Shown: piece after piece, positions 35,765 through 43,716 of the stretch
How the letters are laid out: each line of letters starts with the position of its first letter
Numbering within the stretch: the first letter of the stretch is position 1
DNA from: Psychroserpens burtonensis DSM 12212
Lineage (GTDB): Bacteria > Bacteroidota > Bacteroidia > Flavobacteriales > Flavobacteriaceae
DNA: 64,000 bases
Assembly: GCF_000425305.1 (NCBI RefSeq)
Contig: NZ_AUDE01000024.1
Coordinates: forward strand, 23,986-87,985
Direction of reading: 5' to 3'
The notes under the pieces: model-generated
Told to the model about the DNA's origin: nothing
Seen by the model: only the letters and a program-made list of their open reading frames with translations
The model's database searches: none
Made by a program: the position numbers and the translations under genes

Positions 35765-35802
35765 TACTTACTAAAAAGTACTATACTTACTAAAATGAGT
35801 AA
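35765..35802. promoter_or_regulatory. Putative HxlR-type operator: two copies of ACTTACTAAAA
   Basis: Direct repeats ACTTACTAAAA at 35766-35776 and 35785-35795 are 19 bp apart. Each contains a TACT...AGTA-type inverted repeat. This half-site form is known for HxlR/YodB regulators. The site adjoins the -33 element of the VOC promoter and lies upstream of the hxlR-like gene, so it could control both. Binding is inferred only. Confidence 0.5.
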
Positions 35803-35828
35803 AATAATGATTATCAATTATATAAATT

Positions 35829-36140
35829 TTGAATAAAGATAATAGTTGTCCGTTAAATTATACAATGAATTTAATAGGAACAAAATGGAAGCCTTTAATT
35901 TTATTTCATTTATTAGAAGGTGATTTGCGATCAGGAATACTGCAAAAGAAAATTCCAGGTATTTCAAATAAAATGTTTACTCAAACAGTAAGACAGTTGG
36001 AAAAAGATGGGCTTATTTTTAGAAAAGTTTTTCCTGTAGTTCCTCCTAAAGTAGAATACAGGTTAAGCAATAGAGGAAAATCACTTGAGAGTATTTTAAG
36101 ACATATGGATAAATGGGGTTTTGAAGATTGTCAGAATTAA
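35829..36140 (+). CDS. HxlR family winged-helix transcriptional regulator
   Basis: A 103-residue regulator with the family start CPLNYTMNLIGTKWKPLILF, including the conserved Cys near residue 7 that often senses oxidants or electrophiles. HTH residues (GDLRSGILQKKIPGISNKMFTQ) and wing (VFPVVPPKVEYRL) follow. The start codon is TTG, chosen because the next ATG would remove the conserved Cys-Pro. It is divergent from the VOC gene, with palindromic sites between, so it probably regulates it and itself. Confidence 0.88.
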   Translation: MNKDNSCPLNYTMNLIGTKWKPLILFHLLEGDLRSGILQKKIPGISNKMFTQTVRQLEKDGLIFRKVFPVVPPKVEYRLSNRGKSLESILRHMDKWGFEDCQN

Positions 36141-36273
36141 TTGAATAGGCCAAATGTTAAATGTGTTGGCCAGACGTTTAGCAACCAATGGTCTCAATTA
36201 TGGATATTTAAAGTTGGACTATTTGTTGAAGACAGTCAAGTTTTAAATCCTTTTAGGATTAAAATGAATATCT

Positions 36274-36974
36274 CTATTCTCCGATGATTCCTAACTCATT
36301 AATGATATCAGTGCGCTCTGTTAACTTCGTGGATTAATGCTCCAGTTTTCAGCAATTTTCATAATCAACTCCTCATTTGCATAATCTAAGTCTTTACGTT
36401 CCCAATAATCGTCTGATTGGGCTTCTATAGAAAGTGAATTAAAGAAATTTAAATCATTCTCGATTTTAGTTGGAGTTCCAAAGACTTTGATGTTTTCTCA
36501 ACGTTTCCCGATGTAAGCATAAATTCGTTTTGTTGTCCCATTTAATGAACGCATCCAGTTATGGTATTCTACAACTCTATGTGTGCCAATGAATTGGGCT
36601 TCTCCGAATTTTGTACTTAATTTATTTAATATTCTTTCTTTACGATCTCCAGTTGCTAATTTCATTTCAACGACTAAAGTTCATTCTCCTATTTGAGGTG
36701 TAATGAAAATACTATTTTCATAAGCATGATTAATGCTGCTTTTCTAGTTTGAAGGTCGGGTATTTTTGATATTAAGAATTTTAGCTATTTGCTGCTTATC
36801 AGATGTTTTCACCGCAATCCAAACAGTTTTATAACCAAAGTCAATAGGTTTGTCTTGTTTAGTCAAAATTTATTTTGATTGAGATTGGTAGTTCGCTGTA
36901 ACGCCATTTCGTTTGACATACCAAACCGAAAAAGCAATGAAAGCAATAATTCCTAAGACTATTAACAGTTTCAT
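36274..36974 (-). pseudogene. Decayed hypothetical gene: four in-frame stops and one frameshift
   Basis: From ATG 36974 one frame gives a membrane-anchor start (KLLIVLGIIAFIAFSVWYV) and stays protein-like for over 215 codons. It is broken by TAA (36870-36872), TAG (36744-36746), TGA (36681-36683) and TGA (36498-36500). Near 36331 one base is lost, and the next frame ends TERTDIINELGIIGE at 36274. The last three stops are in contexts (PSN-stop-K, GE-stop-TLVV, GKR-stop-EN) where Trp is plausible, as G-to-A changes of TGG. I recognise a conserved hypothetical family ending ENWSINP; no function is known. Confidence 0.8.
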
Positions 36975-36982
36975 TTGGTTAG

Positions 36983-37150
36983 GGTTTTTTTTATGCAGTA
37001 GCAAATAATATAGTAGACATCAGTTTTAAATACGATATCAATAGAATTGTCGTAACATGGTCACACACATTGGTAGACTTAATTAATGACGTTGATGCCA
37101 GTGTAAGAAAAAATTATATGGAAAGCCTAAGAAATGATTTTTACCAGTAG
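36983..37150 (+). pseudogene. 3' gene fragment without start
   Basis: An open frame of 55 codons without a start codon reads ANNIVDISFKYDINRIVVTW then LVDLINDVDASVRKNYMESL to a stop at 37148-37150. The composition and helix pattern look coding, but the 5' part is missing; it abuts the decayed gene on the other strand. Family not recognised. Confidence 0.45.
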
Positions 37151-37156
37151 TTTTGT

Positions 37157-37381
37157 TTATTCTATAATTTCGTAATCAATACTTAATTTTCGCAAAGCTC
37201 TTAAAGCAGAACCAGAGTTTTTGTCTTCCATCTCAATATCTACAGCGTCTCCTTCTAAAAGTATATCTGTGAGTTCATTGGATAAAGAGGCACTAACATT
37301 AGATGAAATCTCTACAATACATTTGGCTATGGCTCTTCTATCTGGACGCTGAGCATCACAAGACAATAAGTTTAATTTCAT
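37157..37381 (-). CDS. Small conserved-looking hypothetical protein
   Basis: A 74-residue protein (MKLNLLSCDAQRPDRRAIAKC) with balanced charge, an amphipathic helix (NELTDILLEGDAVDIEMED) and an ALRALRKLSIDYEIIE end. It looks like a small alpha/beta regulatory or adaptor domain. No family assigned. It has an ATG start and a separate upstream gap of about 590 bp. Confidence 0.55.
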   Translation of the reverse strand: MKLNLLSCDAQRPDRRAIAKCIVEISSNVSASLSNELTDILLEGDAVDIEMEDKNSGSALRALRKLSIDYEIIE

Positions 37382-37487
37382 AATATTAATAATTTATTTA
37401 TGGAATATATTAGAGTTGAGATAAGTTTTATACGTACTTATATCACCTTTGACTTTAATAAGTCACATTGGATTGTAATATCCACTA

Positions 37488-37544
37488 TTTCAATTGTAAA
37501 AACCAAAGTTAGACGAAGTTCGACTTTTTTTTTTAGAAAGTCAA
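37488..37544. repeat. Direct repeat copy 1 (about 57 bp)
   Basis: TTTCAATTGT, ACGAAGTT and AGAAAGTCAA around a T-run recur in the same order at 37837-37894. The two copies flank the small membrane-protein frame at 37668-37778. Identity is roughly three quarters by eye. Confidence 0.45.
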
Positions 37545-37667
37545 ACTTTGAAATTTCTTAAATTTTAAATGATAGAAAGAAAACGAAACAGAAAGGAATG
37601 CTCATTATTTTAAGAGTACATGCATAGCAACCCATTAATGATGTCTAGTATTAGGTATCGTTATTTT

Positions 37668-37778
37668 TTAATGTCCAACCCACTCAAATTTAAAAAATCT
37701 ATTCACTAAAAGTGATATAATAAAACTAACAGATATAAAAAGAATAGTATACACCAAGAATCCAATTTCTGGTGGCAT
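37668..37778 (-). CDS. Possible 36-residue single-TM protein
   Basis: ATG 37778 to TAA 37668 encodes MPPEIGFLVYTILFISVSF, continuing as one hydrophobic helix and a short basic-aromatic tail (NRFFKFEW). Short single-span proteins like this are common but easily overlooked. The direct repeats on each side are the only other feature. Evidence for expression is absent. Confidence 0.35.
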   Translation of the reverse strand: MPPEIGFLVYTILFISVSFIISLLVNRFFKFEWVGH

Positions 37779-37836
37779 TTTTTACATGTATCTATAGTTC
37801 ATAATGACACCTAAGTTGCACTAGGGTATCGATTTT

Positions 37837-37894
37837 TTCAATTGTCAAAATTCAATTCAAAACGAAGTTAGTGGCTTTTTTTTAAGAAAGTCAA
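37837..37894. repeat. Direct repeat copy 2 (about 58 bp)
   Basis: This is the partner of 37488-37544, with TTTCAATTGT, ACGAAGTT, a T-run and AGAAAGTCAA in the same order. Confidence 0.45.
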
Positions 37895-37968
37895 TACGTG
37901 TATTTACGTGTATGTTTTAAACAAAAAAATAGGAATTTTACTTTGGTTTGAGGCTATTGAAGTACCGA

Positions 37969-38832
37969 CTATAATGAATCAAATATTTTTTTAAACCGTT
38001 CAGGTAACTCCTCTTTTAAAAATAGTTGTTCATGTGTGAAAGGATGTGTAAACTGTAATGAATACGCATGTAAATACAAGCCTTTACCATTTAAAATTAA
38101 AGGTTCAACTCCATAAACTTTATCTCCCAATATAGGATGGCCAATATGTGATAGATGTTTGCGTAGTTGGTGTCGTCTCCCTGTTTGAGGTTCTAATCGT
38201 AATAGGTTGAGTGTTCCAAATCTTTTGGAAAGGACAGTTTTACAAAGCGTATAATTAGATTTTGAAGCCTTACCATCAATGTTGGTAGTGATTTCTCCTT
38301 CAGAGTCCATTTCACCAATAGCAGTTGCATAGTAGGTTTTCTTGATATCCTTATCTTCAAACAACTTATTTAAAGCTCGAATGCTACTGCTCGTTTTTCC
38401 TACTAACAAAACCCCTGTAGTCCCAAAATCTAAACGATGAACAGGTTGAGGTTTTGTAGCGTCAGGAAGTGTGCTTCTTTTTATATTTCTTACCAATGCA
38501 TTGGTAATGGTTTTAAAACTATTGCCACTAACTAAAATGCCAGCGGGTTTATGAATTACGGCTAAATGATCGTCTTCAAATAATACCTTGAGTTGAAGGA
38601 TTAATTTTTTCTTTAAACTGATTTCTTCTGAAATGGATAAACTAATGCGTTCTCCACCGTTGATAAAAGTAGCTGAGGTTGCAACAACATCATTGACCTT
38701 AATATAGCGTTTCTTAAGTGCTTTTTTTAATGCAGATTTTGTTAAAGCTACATCGAAAATACCTACGCCATACTCTTGTAACCGAATAGGGGCAAATAAT
38801 TTAGGAACAATATGAGTTTCGGTTTTTTTTAT
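37969..38832 (-). CDS. RluA family pseudouridine synthase with ATA in the start position
   Basis: The frame covers 287 codons. The C-terminal 175 residues hold the catalytic HRLDFGTTGVLL (Asp near 135), QTGRRHQLRKHL and GHPILGDKVYG. An S4-like N-terminus precedes them: THIVPKLFAPIRLQEYG, SALKKALKKRYIKVND, ATFINGGERISL. The enzyme isomerises uridine in rRNA or tRNA. The codon in the start position is ATA at 38830-38832 (ATA AAA AAA ACC), right after a TAG. No ATG, GTG or TTG precedes the S4 region; the first is a TTG at 38496 that would delete it. It is otherwise intact, so ATA initiation or a recent start mutation is implied. Confidence 0.8.
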   Translation of the reverse strand: MKKTETHIVPKLFAPIRLQEYGVGIFDVALTKSALKKALKKRYIKVNDVVATSATFINGGERISLSISEEISLKKKLILQLKVLFEDDHLAVIHKPAGILVSGNSFKTITNALVRNIKRSTLPDATKPQPVHRLDFGTTGVLLVGKTSSSIRALNKLFEDKDIKKTYYATAIGEMDSEGEITTNIDGKASKSNYTLCKTVLSKRFGTLNLLRLEPQTGRRHQLRKHLSHIGHPILGDKVYGVEPLILNGKGLYLHAYSLQFTHPFTHEQLFLKEELPERFKKIFDSL

Positions 38833-38935
38833 AGTGGTGTTGTTATACTATGATCAATAGTCACAAGGATACGAAGTTCTGCAATTTATTTTAAACGCCA
38901 AGTGTTGAAATCTTTTAAATTTTAGAAGAATGAGT

Positions 38936-39457
38936 TTATAGCCTCCATTGCACAAATATTCCAGGTTGATAAATAGAAGTAGCACTATTTATATTGCTAT
39001 GTAATTGTAGTCCTAGAGCAACATTCTTATTAATATTAAATCTAATTTTACTTTGTAAAGGAAGTCCAACGCTTCCTTTTGTGTATTCACGTCGAGAATT
39101 TTCATCATATTTAAAATTGAAAAAGCCAAGTCCTCCAAAAAAGTCAATATGAAGCCATTCGTTTATTTGTAATTCTCGACCATACATAATATTGTATTCG
39201 TCAAAACTATCCTGTATAGCTTCTCCAATAAAATTTATTTTGAATTGAGATCCTTGACCAGCATACACTTTAAAAATATGTTTCCCGTAATTGAAACCAA
39301 CATCTAAATTTACAACAAAACCGCCATCCCTGTTTGCAAAGTATAGGTTTAAAGGAGCGAGTGAAATACTGTGAAGTTTGAGTTTGTTGGTCTCATCTTG
39401 AGCATGTCCATTTAAAATGAAACTTAAGAATAGTAGTATTAACATGATCTTTTTCAT
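38936..39457 (-). CDS. Putative outer-membrane beta-barrel protein
   Basis: A 173-residue protein with a signal peptide (about 1-19, LNGHAQ). Alternating strands follow (SLAPLNLYFANRDGG, FVVNLDVGFNYGKHIFKVY, WLHIDFFGGLGFF, LGLQLHSNIN), and it ends IFVQWRL. It resembles small eight-stranded outer-membrane barrels. No specific family recognised. It is monocistronic. Confidence 0.6.
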   Translation of the reverse strand: MKKIMLILLFLSFILNGHAQDETNKLKLHSISLAPLNLYFANRDGGFVVNLDVGFNYGKHIFKVYAGQGSQFKINFIGEAIQDSFDEYNIMYGRELQINEWLHIDFFGGLGFFNFKYDENSRREYTKGSVGLPLQSKIRFNINKNVALGLQLHSNINSATSIYQPGIFVQWRL

Positions 39458-39668
39458 TTCTCAGTTATTTTTAGTGTTTCGTGCAATGTTAAAATATTGA
39501 CAGTTGTAACTTTGAAAGACTTAAGTTAGACTATTTTTTTTAAAGATAAGTTTTAAAATAACCTGCTTCTAAAGCACTTATTTATTTAAATAATTCATTT
39601 TAACATTAAACGATAAACACGATAATTGCGAAAGAGTATTGTTTATCTTATCCAAAATTAAACTACCC

Positions 39669-40736
39669 ATGATTACTATCCAAGACATAAACAAACCAGA
39701 GCCGATTAAGGTTGATGAACAACTAAAAACCTTTCAAAAAGGAGATGCTGTTGCAGGAACTATTGAAAGCCTGAGGCAAGGTGAGTTCATATTAATTCAA
39801 ACGTTTTATAGTGATGGAATTAGCCTTCTTGCTGAATTGCATAAGGATCTCAAATTAAAGTTGCCAAATTCTTCTTTTAAGGATCAGCAGGCTTATCGTG
39901 CAGAATATCACAAACTTTCAAATTTAGTTGTTTTAGAAATTGTGGATCAAAAACTAAGTCCAAAGAAATCTCCTAATATTGGTTGGTTAAGTGAGTTTTA
40001 TCCAGACAATGAACACTTTTTATTAACATTTCCTCAAGTTCAAGGTTTAAATAGCGCTTGGCAGTGGCATGAAAAAGGAGTTTCTTTACCTGTTTTGCGA
40101 AATAAATTAAAACCTTATTATGGCACATATTTTCCTACACGTTTTGAACATTTAGTTCTTTTTGATAATTTTTTAAAACATTATAAAGGTCAAAAAAAGA
40201 CAGTAATAGATGTTGGAGTTGGTTGTGGTGTATTGTCTATGCAAATGGTAAATCACCAGTTTCAAAAGGTATTTGCAACAGACATCAACCCTAATGCGAT
40301 TTTTGGACTTCGAGAATACATGGGGAACACAAAACTTTCTAGAAAGATAGAACTAGATTGTGCACACCTTTTTGGTAAATGGATAAAACAGACTGAATTA
40401 ATAGTTTTTAACCCACCATGGTTGCCAGAGACTCGAGAATTGGAGCGTATTGATGAAGCGATTTTTTATGATAAAACTTTATTTGAAAACTTCTTTGCCG
40501 AGGCGAAAAAGAGATTATTACCAGAAGGTCAACTGGTAGTCATATTTTCAAATTTAGCGCAAATAACAAATGTAACTGCAGCGCATCCTATAGAAACAGA
40601 ACTGATGAACGGTAATCGATTTCAACTGGAGCGATATTTCAAAAAACCAGTAAAACCTGCCTCGAGTAAAACTAAAAGAGATCAGCATTGGCGAGCATTG
40701 GAAGAGGTAGAGCTTTGGGTGTTGAAGCATATCTGA
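39669..40736 (+). CDS. SAM-dependent methyltransferase, HemK/RlmG-like
   Basis: A 355-residue protein starting at ATG 39669. The N-terminal 150 residues are alpha/beta. The Rossmann core shows motif I (VIDVGVGCGVLSMQ, about 186-199), acidic motif II (ATDINPNAI) and the catalytic NPPWLP near 262, typical of amino-group methyltransferases acting on Gln, Asn or bases. The target could be rRNA or a release factor; it is distinct in length from PrmC. A C-terminal basic tail follows. Confidence 0.85.
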   Translation: MITIQDINKPEPIKVDEQLKTFQKGDAVAGTIESLRQGEFILIQTFYSDGISLLAELHKDLKLKLPNSSFKDQQAYRAEYHKLSNLVVLEIVDQKLSPKKSPNIGWLSEFYPDNEHFLLTFPQVQGLNSAWQWHEKGVSLPVLRNKLKPYYGTYFPTRFEHLVLFDNFLKHYKGQKKTVIDVGVGCGVLSMQMVNHQFQKVFATDINPNAIFGLREYMGNTKLSRKIELDCAHLFGKWIKQTELIVFNPPWLPETRELERIDEAIFYDKTLFENFFAEAKKRLLPEGQLVVIFSNLAQITNVTAAHPIETELMNGNRFQLERYFKKPVKPASSKTKRDQHWRALEEVELWVLKHI

Positions 40737-40805
40737 TTCTCAATGAATCATTTTGAATTATTGTATTACAAATTTTTAAGTTTTAAAATTTCCGAAGTCA
40801 ATAAA

Positions 40806-40833
40806 AAAAGCATCCACAAACGTGGATGCTTTT
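40806..40833. terminator. Bidirectional terminator between methyltransferase and yceI genes
   Basis: A 12-bp stem, with GCATCCAC (40810-40817) and GTGGATGC (40822-40829) extended by A/T, lies between convergent genes with A and T runs on the two sides. Confidence 0.85.
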
Positions 40834-40867
40834 ATCATTATATGCCATTTAAGAGTTGGCTAGCGAT

Positions 40868-41542
40868 CTAAGATTTTTTGGCTAGTATCATAATTTTCAA
40901 TTCCATATCATCATTGACGAATTTGTCACCAAGATCATCAAATATAGATTTTGATCCGTAATTAACTCCCCATTTCGTTCTGTCAATTGTGAATGCTTCA
41001 CTTTCAATAGTCATCAGGTCTCCATTATTAGTAATAGTAACAGGGAATGAAATGTTATGCTTTTGACCTTTTATAGATAAGTTGCCAGAAAGTCTTGATT
41101 GTCCTGCAGCTGAAGCTTCAGTTCCTGTAATTTCAAATTCTGCACTTGGGAATTTTACGGTATCAAAAAAGTGATTTTCTTTACCTTCTATAGTGCCTTT
41201 TAAATGCGACTCTAAACTTTCTTTACCATCACCAGACTCAAGATCTGTTACAGTGATAGATGTCATATCAATTAAAAAAGTACCACTTTGTAATTTACCG
41301 TCGTCTGTTTTAAAGATTCCATTGTCTAAATTAATAGTTCCATTATGTGCTCCTGTAGGTTTAAAACCTTTCCATTCTATTGAAGATTCTGCAACATTTG
41401 CTGTGTATTTTTGAGATGTACTTGCACTCACAGCTGCAGCTTCTGCATCACTAGTATTGGCTTCTGTTGTTTTATCTTTACAACTTGTAGAGGCAATGGC
41501 AATGGTTAAAAGTATTGAGAACTTTAAAAATTTTGTCGTCAT
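40868..41542 (-). CDS. YceI family lipoprotein
   Basis: A 224-residue protein with a lipoprotein signal (AIASTSC, Cys22). The YceI domain begins AESSIEWKGFKPTGAHNGTI and includes SGTFLIDMTSITVTDL, FPSAEFEITG, LSGNLSIKGQKHNISFP and WGVNYGS, a lipocalin-like barrel that binds isoprenoid or quinone-like lipids. Periplasmic or outer-membrane anchored. A full TTG-N20-TATTTTTG promoter lies just upstream. Confidence 0.92.
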   Translation of the reverse strand: MTTKFLKFSILLTIAIASTSCKDKTTEANTSDAEAAAVSASTSQKYTANVAESSIEWKGFKPTGAHNGTINLDNGIFKTDDGKLQSGTFLIDMTSITVTDLESGDGKESLESHLKGTIEGKENHFFDTVKFPSAEFEITGTEASAAGQSRLSGNLSIKGQKHNISFPVTITNNGDLMTIESEAFTIDRTKWGVNYGSKSIFDDLGDKFVNDDMELKIMILAKKS

Positions 41543-41573
41543 ATTCTGTTTTGTTTTAGATGTTTACTGATAG

Positions 41574-41604
41574 CAAAAATAAGTATTGCTCATAGCTTCT
41601 GCAA
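41574..41604 (-). promoter_or_regulatory. Promoter of the yceI gene (minus strand)
   Basis: TTG (41604-41602), 20 bases, then TATTTTTG (41581-41574), a good Bacteroidota promoter. It lies 31 bp from the yceI start and is back-to-back with the grpE promoter. Confidence 0.65.
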
Positions 41605-41631
41605 TTCCGAATAAAATATTTTGGTGACATT

Positions 41632-41663
41632 TTGACATTTTAATAATAATGGCAGTACTTTTG
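41632..41663 (+). promoter_or_regulatory. Promoter of grpE-dnaJ
   Basis: TTG (41632-41634), 21 bases, then TACTTTTG (41656-41663), 38 bp before the grpE ATG. No CIRCE-type inverted repeat was seen. Confidence 0.65.
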
Positions 41664-41701
41664 CCATCTTTAAATTGAAGATTGAGAAAAAAATCAAGAA
41701 A

Positions 41702-42247
41702 ATGAGTAAAAAAGATAAAAATCAAGATATAGAAGAATCGCAAACTCAAGACTATATAAATGAGATTATTGAAGGTTCTTTAGTCGAAGAGTTGACCGTT
41801 GAAGAACAGCTTAAAGAAGATTTAGCAAAGGAGAAAGACAAGTTTATGCGTCTTTTTGCAGAATTTGAAAATTATAAAAAACGTACAACTAAAGAGCGCA
41901 TAGATTTATTTAAGACTGCAAATGAAGAGGTTATAGTCTCTATATTGCCAGTTCTTGATGATTTTGAGCGTGCTTTATTGCATATTGAAGACGATAAAGA
42001 AGCTGAGGAGTTACGTAAAGGTGTCTTGTTGATTTACAGTAAGTTAATTGCAACTTTAGAGTACAAAGGATTAGCTAAAATAGAAGTAAACCCAGGTGAT
42101 ATCTTTAATGCAGACGATCATGAGGCAATAACGCAGATCCCTGCACCAACAGATGATTTAAAAGGAAAAATTATTGATGTTGTTGAAAAAGGATACAAAC
42201 TTGGAGAGAAAGTAATTCGCTTTCCTAAAGTTGTAATCGGACAATAA
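41702..42247 (+). CDS. grpE: Nucleotide exchange factor GrpE
   Basis: A 181-residue protein, taking ATG 41702 (MSKKDKNQ) rather than the TTG nine codons upstream. It has an acidic N-terminus and a long helix (LKEDLAKEKDKFMRLFAEFENYKKRT). The head domain follows, with ILPVLDDFERALLH, GVLLIYSKLIATLEYKGL and VEKGYKLGEKVIRFPKVVI, which are GrpE signatures. It releases ADP from DnaK. dnaJ follows after 52 bp; dnaK is not in the window. Confidence 0.95.
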   Translation: MSKKDKNQDIEESQTQDYINEIIEGSLVEELTVEEQLKEDLAKEKDKFMRLFAEFENYKKRTTKERIDLFKTANEEVIVSILPVLDDFERALLHIEDDKEAEELRKGVLLIYSKLIATLEYKGLAKIEVNPGDIFNADDHEAITQIPAPTDDLKGKIIDVVEKGYKLGEKVIRFPKVVIGQ

Positions 42248-42299
42248 TTAATAATAAAAACTAAAAATTTTTTCTGCGGAAAAGGTTAAGCATACAAGT

Positions 42300-43436
42300 A
42301 TGGCAAAAAGAGATTATTACGAAATATTAGGAGTTGATAAAAGTGCATCTACTGCAGAAGTAAAAAAAGGTTATCGTAAGATGGCAATCAAATATCATCC
42401 AGATAAAAACCCGGATGACGCAGATGCAGAAGCAAAATTTAAAGAAGCTGCAGAAGCTTACGAAGTTTTAAGTAATGCCGATAAAAAAGCACGCTATGAC
42501 CAGTTTGGTCACCAAGCCTTTGATGGATCTGGTGGTTTTGGTGGTGGTGGAGCTGGTATGAATATGGATGATATATTCAGCCAGTTTGGTGATATTTTTG
42601 GAGGTGGAGGCTTTGGAGGCGGAGGCGGATTCTCTGGCTTTGGAGGCGGTTTTGGCGGAGGCCAAAGACGTGTTAAAGGAAGTAACCTAAGAATTAGAGT
42701 GTCTTTAACTTTAGAGGAAATCGCTAATGGAGTTGAGAAGAAAATAAAAGTAAAACGTAAAGTTCAAGCACCAGGAACAACATATAAAACCTGTTCAACA
42801 TGTAATGGGCAAGGCCAAGTGACTAGAGTCACCAATACTATTTTAGGTCGTATGCAAACAGCTGCTGCTTGTCCTACATGTGGAGGCGCAGGACAGAGTA
42901 TAGATAAAAAACCATCTGATGCTGATGGTCAAGGTTTAAAAGTTCAAGAAGAAACGGTATCTGTAAAAATACCTGCTGGAGTTGTAGATTCTATGCAGCT
43001 TAAGGTTACTGGAAAAGGTAATGAAGCACCCGGAAATGGTATCTCTGGCGATCTTTTGGTTGTCATAGAAGAGAAAGAACATGAAACATTAAAACGCGAA
43101 GGTGATAACTTACACTACGACATGTATGTGAGCCTACCAGATGCTGTGCTTGGAACATCTAAAGAAATTGATACTGTTACTGGTAAAGTTAGAATTAAGG
43201 TAGATGCTGGAGTGCAATCGGGTAAAATTTTACGCTTACGAGGTAAAGGAATCCCGAGTATTAATGGTTATGGAAGTGGAGATTTATTAGTTCACGTTAA
43301 TGTCTGGACACCAAAAACATTGAATAAAGAGCAAAAAGAATTTTTTGAAAGCATGAAAAATGATGAGCATTTTGACCCAAAGCCAGAAAGTACAGATAAA
43401 TCATTTTTTGAAAAAGTAAAAGATATGTTTTCATAA
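42300..43436 (+). CDS. dnaJ: Chaperone DnaJ with reduced zinc-binding domain
   Basis: A 378-residue protein. The J domain has HPD at 33-35, followed by a Gly/Phe region (about 75-120). The zinc region has only two CxxCxGxG repeats (CSTCNGQG 165-172, CPTCGGAG 191-198), where classical DnaJ has four, so it can form just one zinc site. The C-terminal substrate-binding domains are complete (VSVKIPAGVVDSMQLK, LRLRGKGIPS). It stimulates DnaK ATPase and delivers clients. Operon with grpE. Confidence 0.95.
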   Translation: MAKRDYYEILGVDKSASTAEVKKGYRKMAIKYHPDKNPDDADAEAKFKEAAEAYEVLSNADKKARYDQFGHQAFDGSGGFGGGGAGMNMDDIFSQFGDIFGGGGFGGGGGFSGFGGGFGGGQRRVKGSNLRIRVSLTLEEIANGVEKKIKVKRKVQAPGTTYKTCSTCNGQGQVTRVTNTILGRMQTAAACPTCGGAGQSIDKKPSDADGQGLKVQEETVSVKIPAGVVDSMQLKVTGKGNEAPGNGISGDLLVVIEEKEHETLKREGDNLHYDMYVSLPDAVLGTSKEIDTVTGKVRIKVDAGVQSGKILRLRGKGIPSINGYGSGDLLVHVNVWTPKTLNKEQKEFFESMKNDEHFDPKPESTDKSFFEKVKDMFS

Positions 43437-43474
43437 AAAAGACAGTTTTTAATAAAAAACACTATATTTGATTC

Positions 43475-43510
43475 ATCACTAATTTCGATTAGTGATAATT
43501 TTTCTTTTTC
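43475..43510 (+). terminator. dnaJ terminator, stem with TTCG loop
   Basis: ATCACTAAT (43475-43483), loop TTCG, ATTAGTGAT (43488-43496), then a T-rich run. It lies about 40 bp after the dnaJ stop. A TATATTTG box at 43463-43470 precedes it. Confidence 0.8.
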
Positions 43511-43524
43511 ATAGCAATTTTTTT

Positions 43525-43561
43525 CCCATCCTTAATTTGTTTTGAGGGTGGGTTTTGTTTT
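43525..43561 (+). terminator. Second hairpin downstream of dnaJ
   Basis: CCCATCCT (43525-43532) pairs with AGGGTGGG (43545-43552, one G-U pair), followed by TTTTGTTTTT. It may be a backup terminator, or the end of a short RNA starting near 43475. Confidence 0.6.
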
Positions 43562-43716
43562 TAGGTATAAGTTGCTGTAAGTGTGAGAACTTAGATTCAT
43601 ATTTTTTCTCTAGCATAATACTAATACAGTCAAAAAAATTAAGTTAATAAGGATACTTTACGTCATTAACATTTTTATCTTTACTGCTATTACAATCAAT
43701 CAATTTAAAATAATAT

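Noticed and set aside
36141..37968. A defence island or toxin system among the small genes
   Set aside because: The content is one decayed hypothetical gene, a fragment and two tiny frames; no nuclease, ATPase or toxin motif.
38496..38498. TTG at 38496 as the RluA start
   Set aside because: It would delete a clearly homologous 112-residue N-terminus including the S4-like domain.
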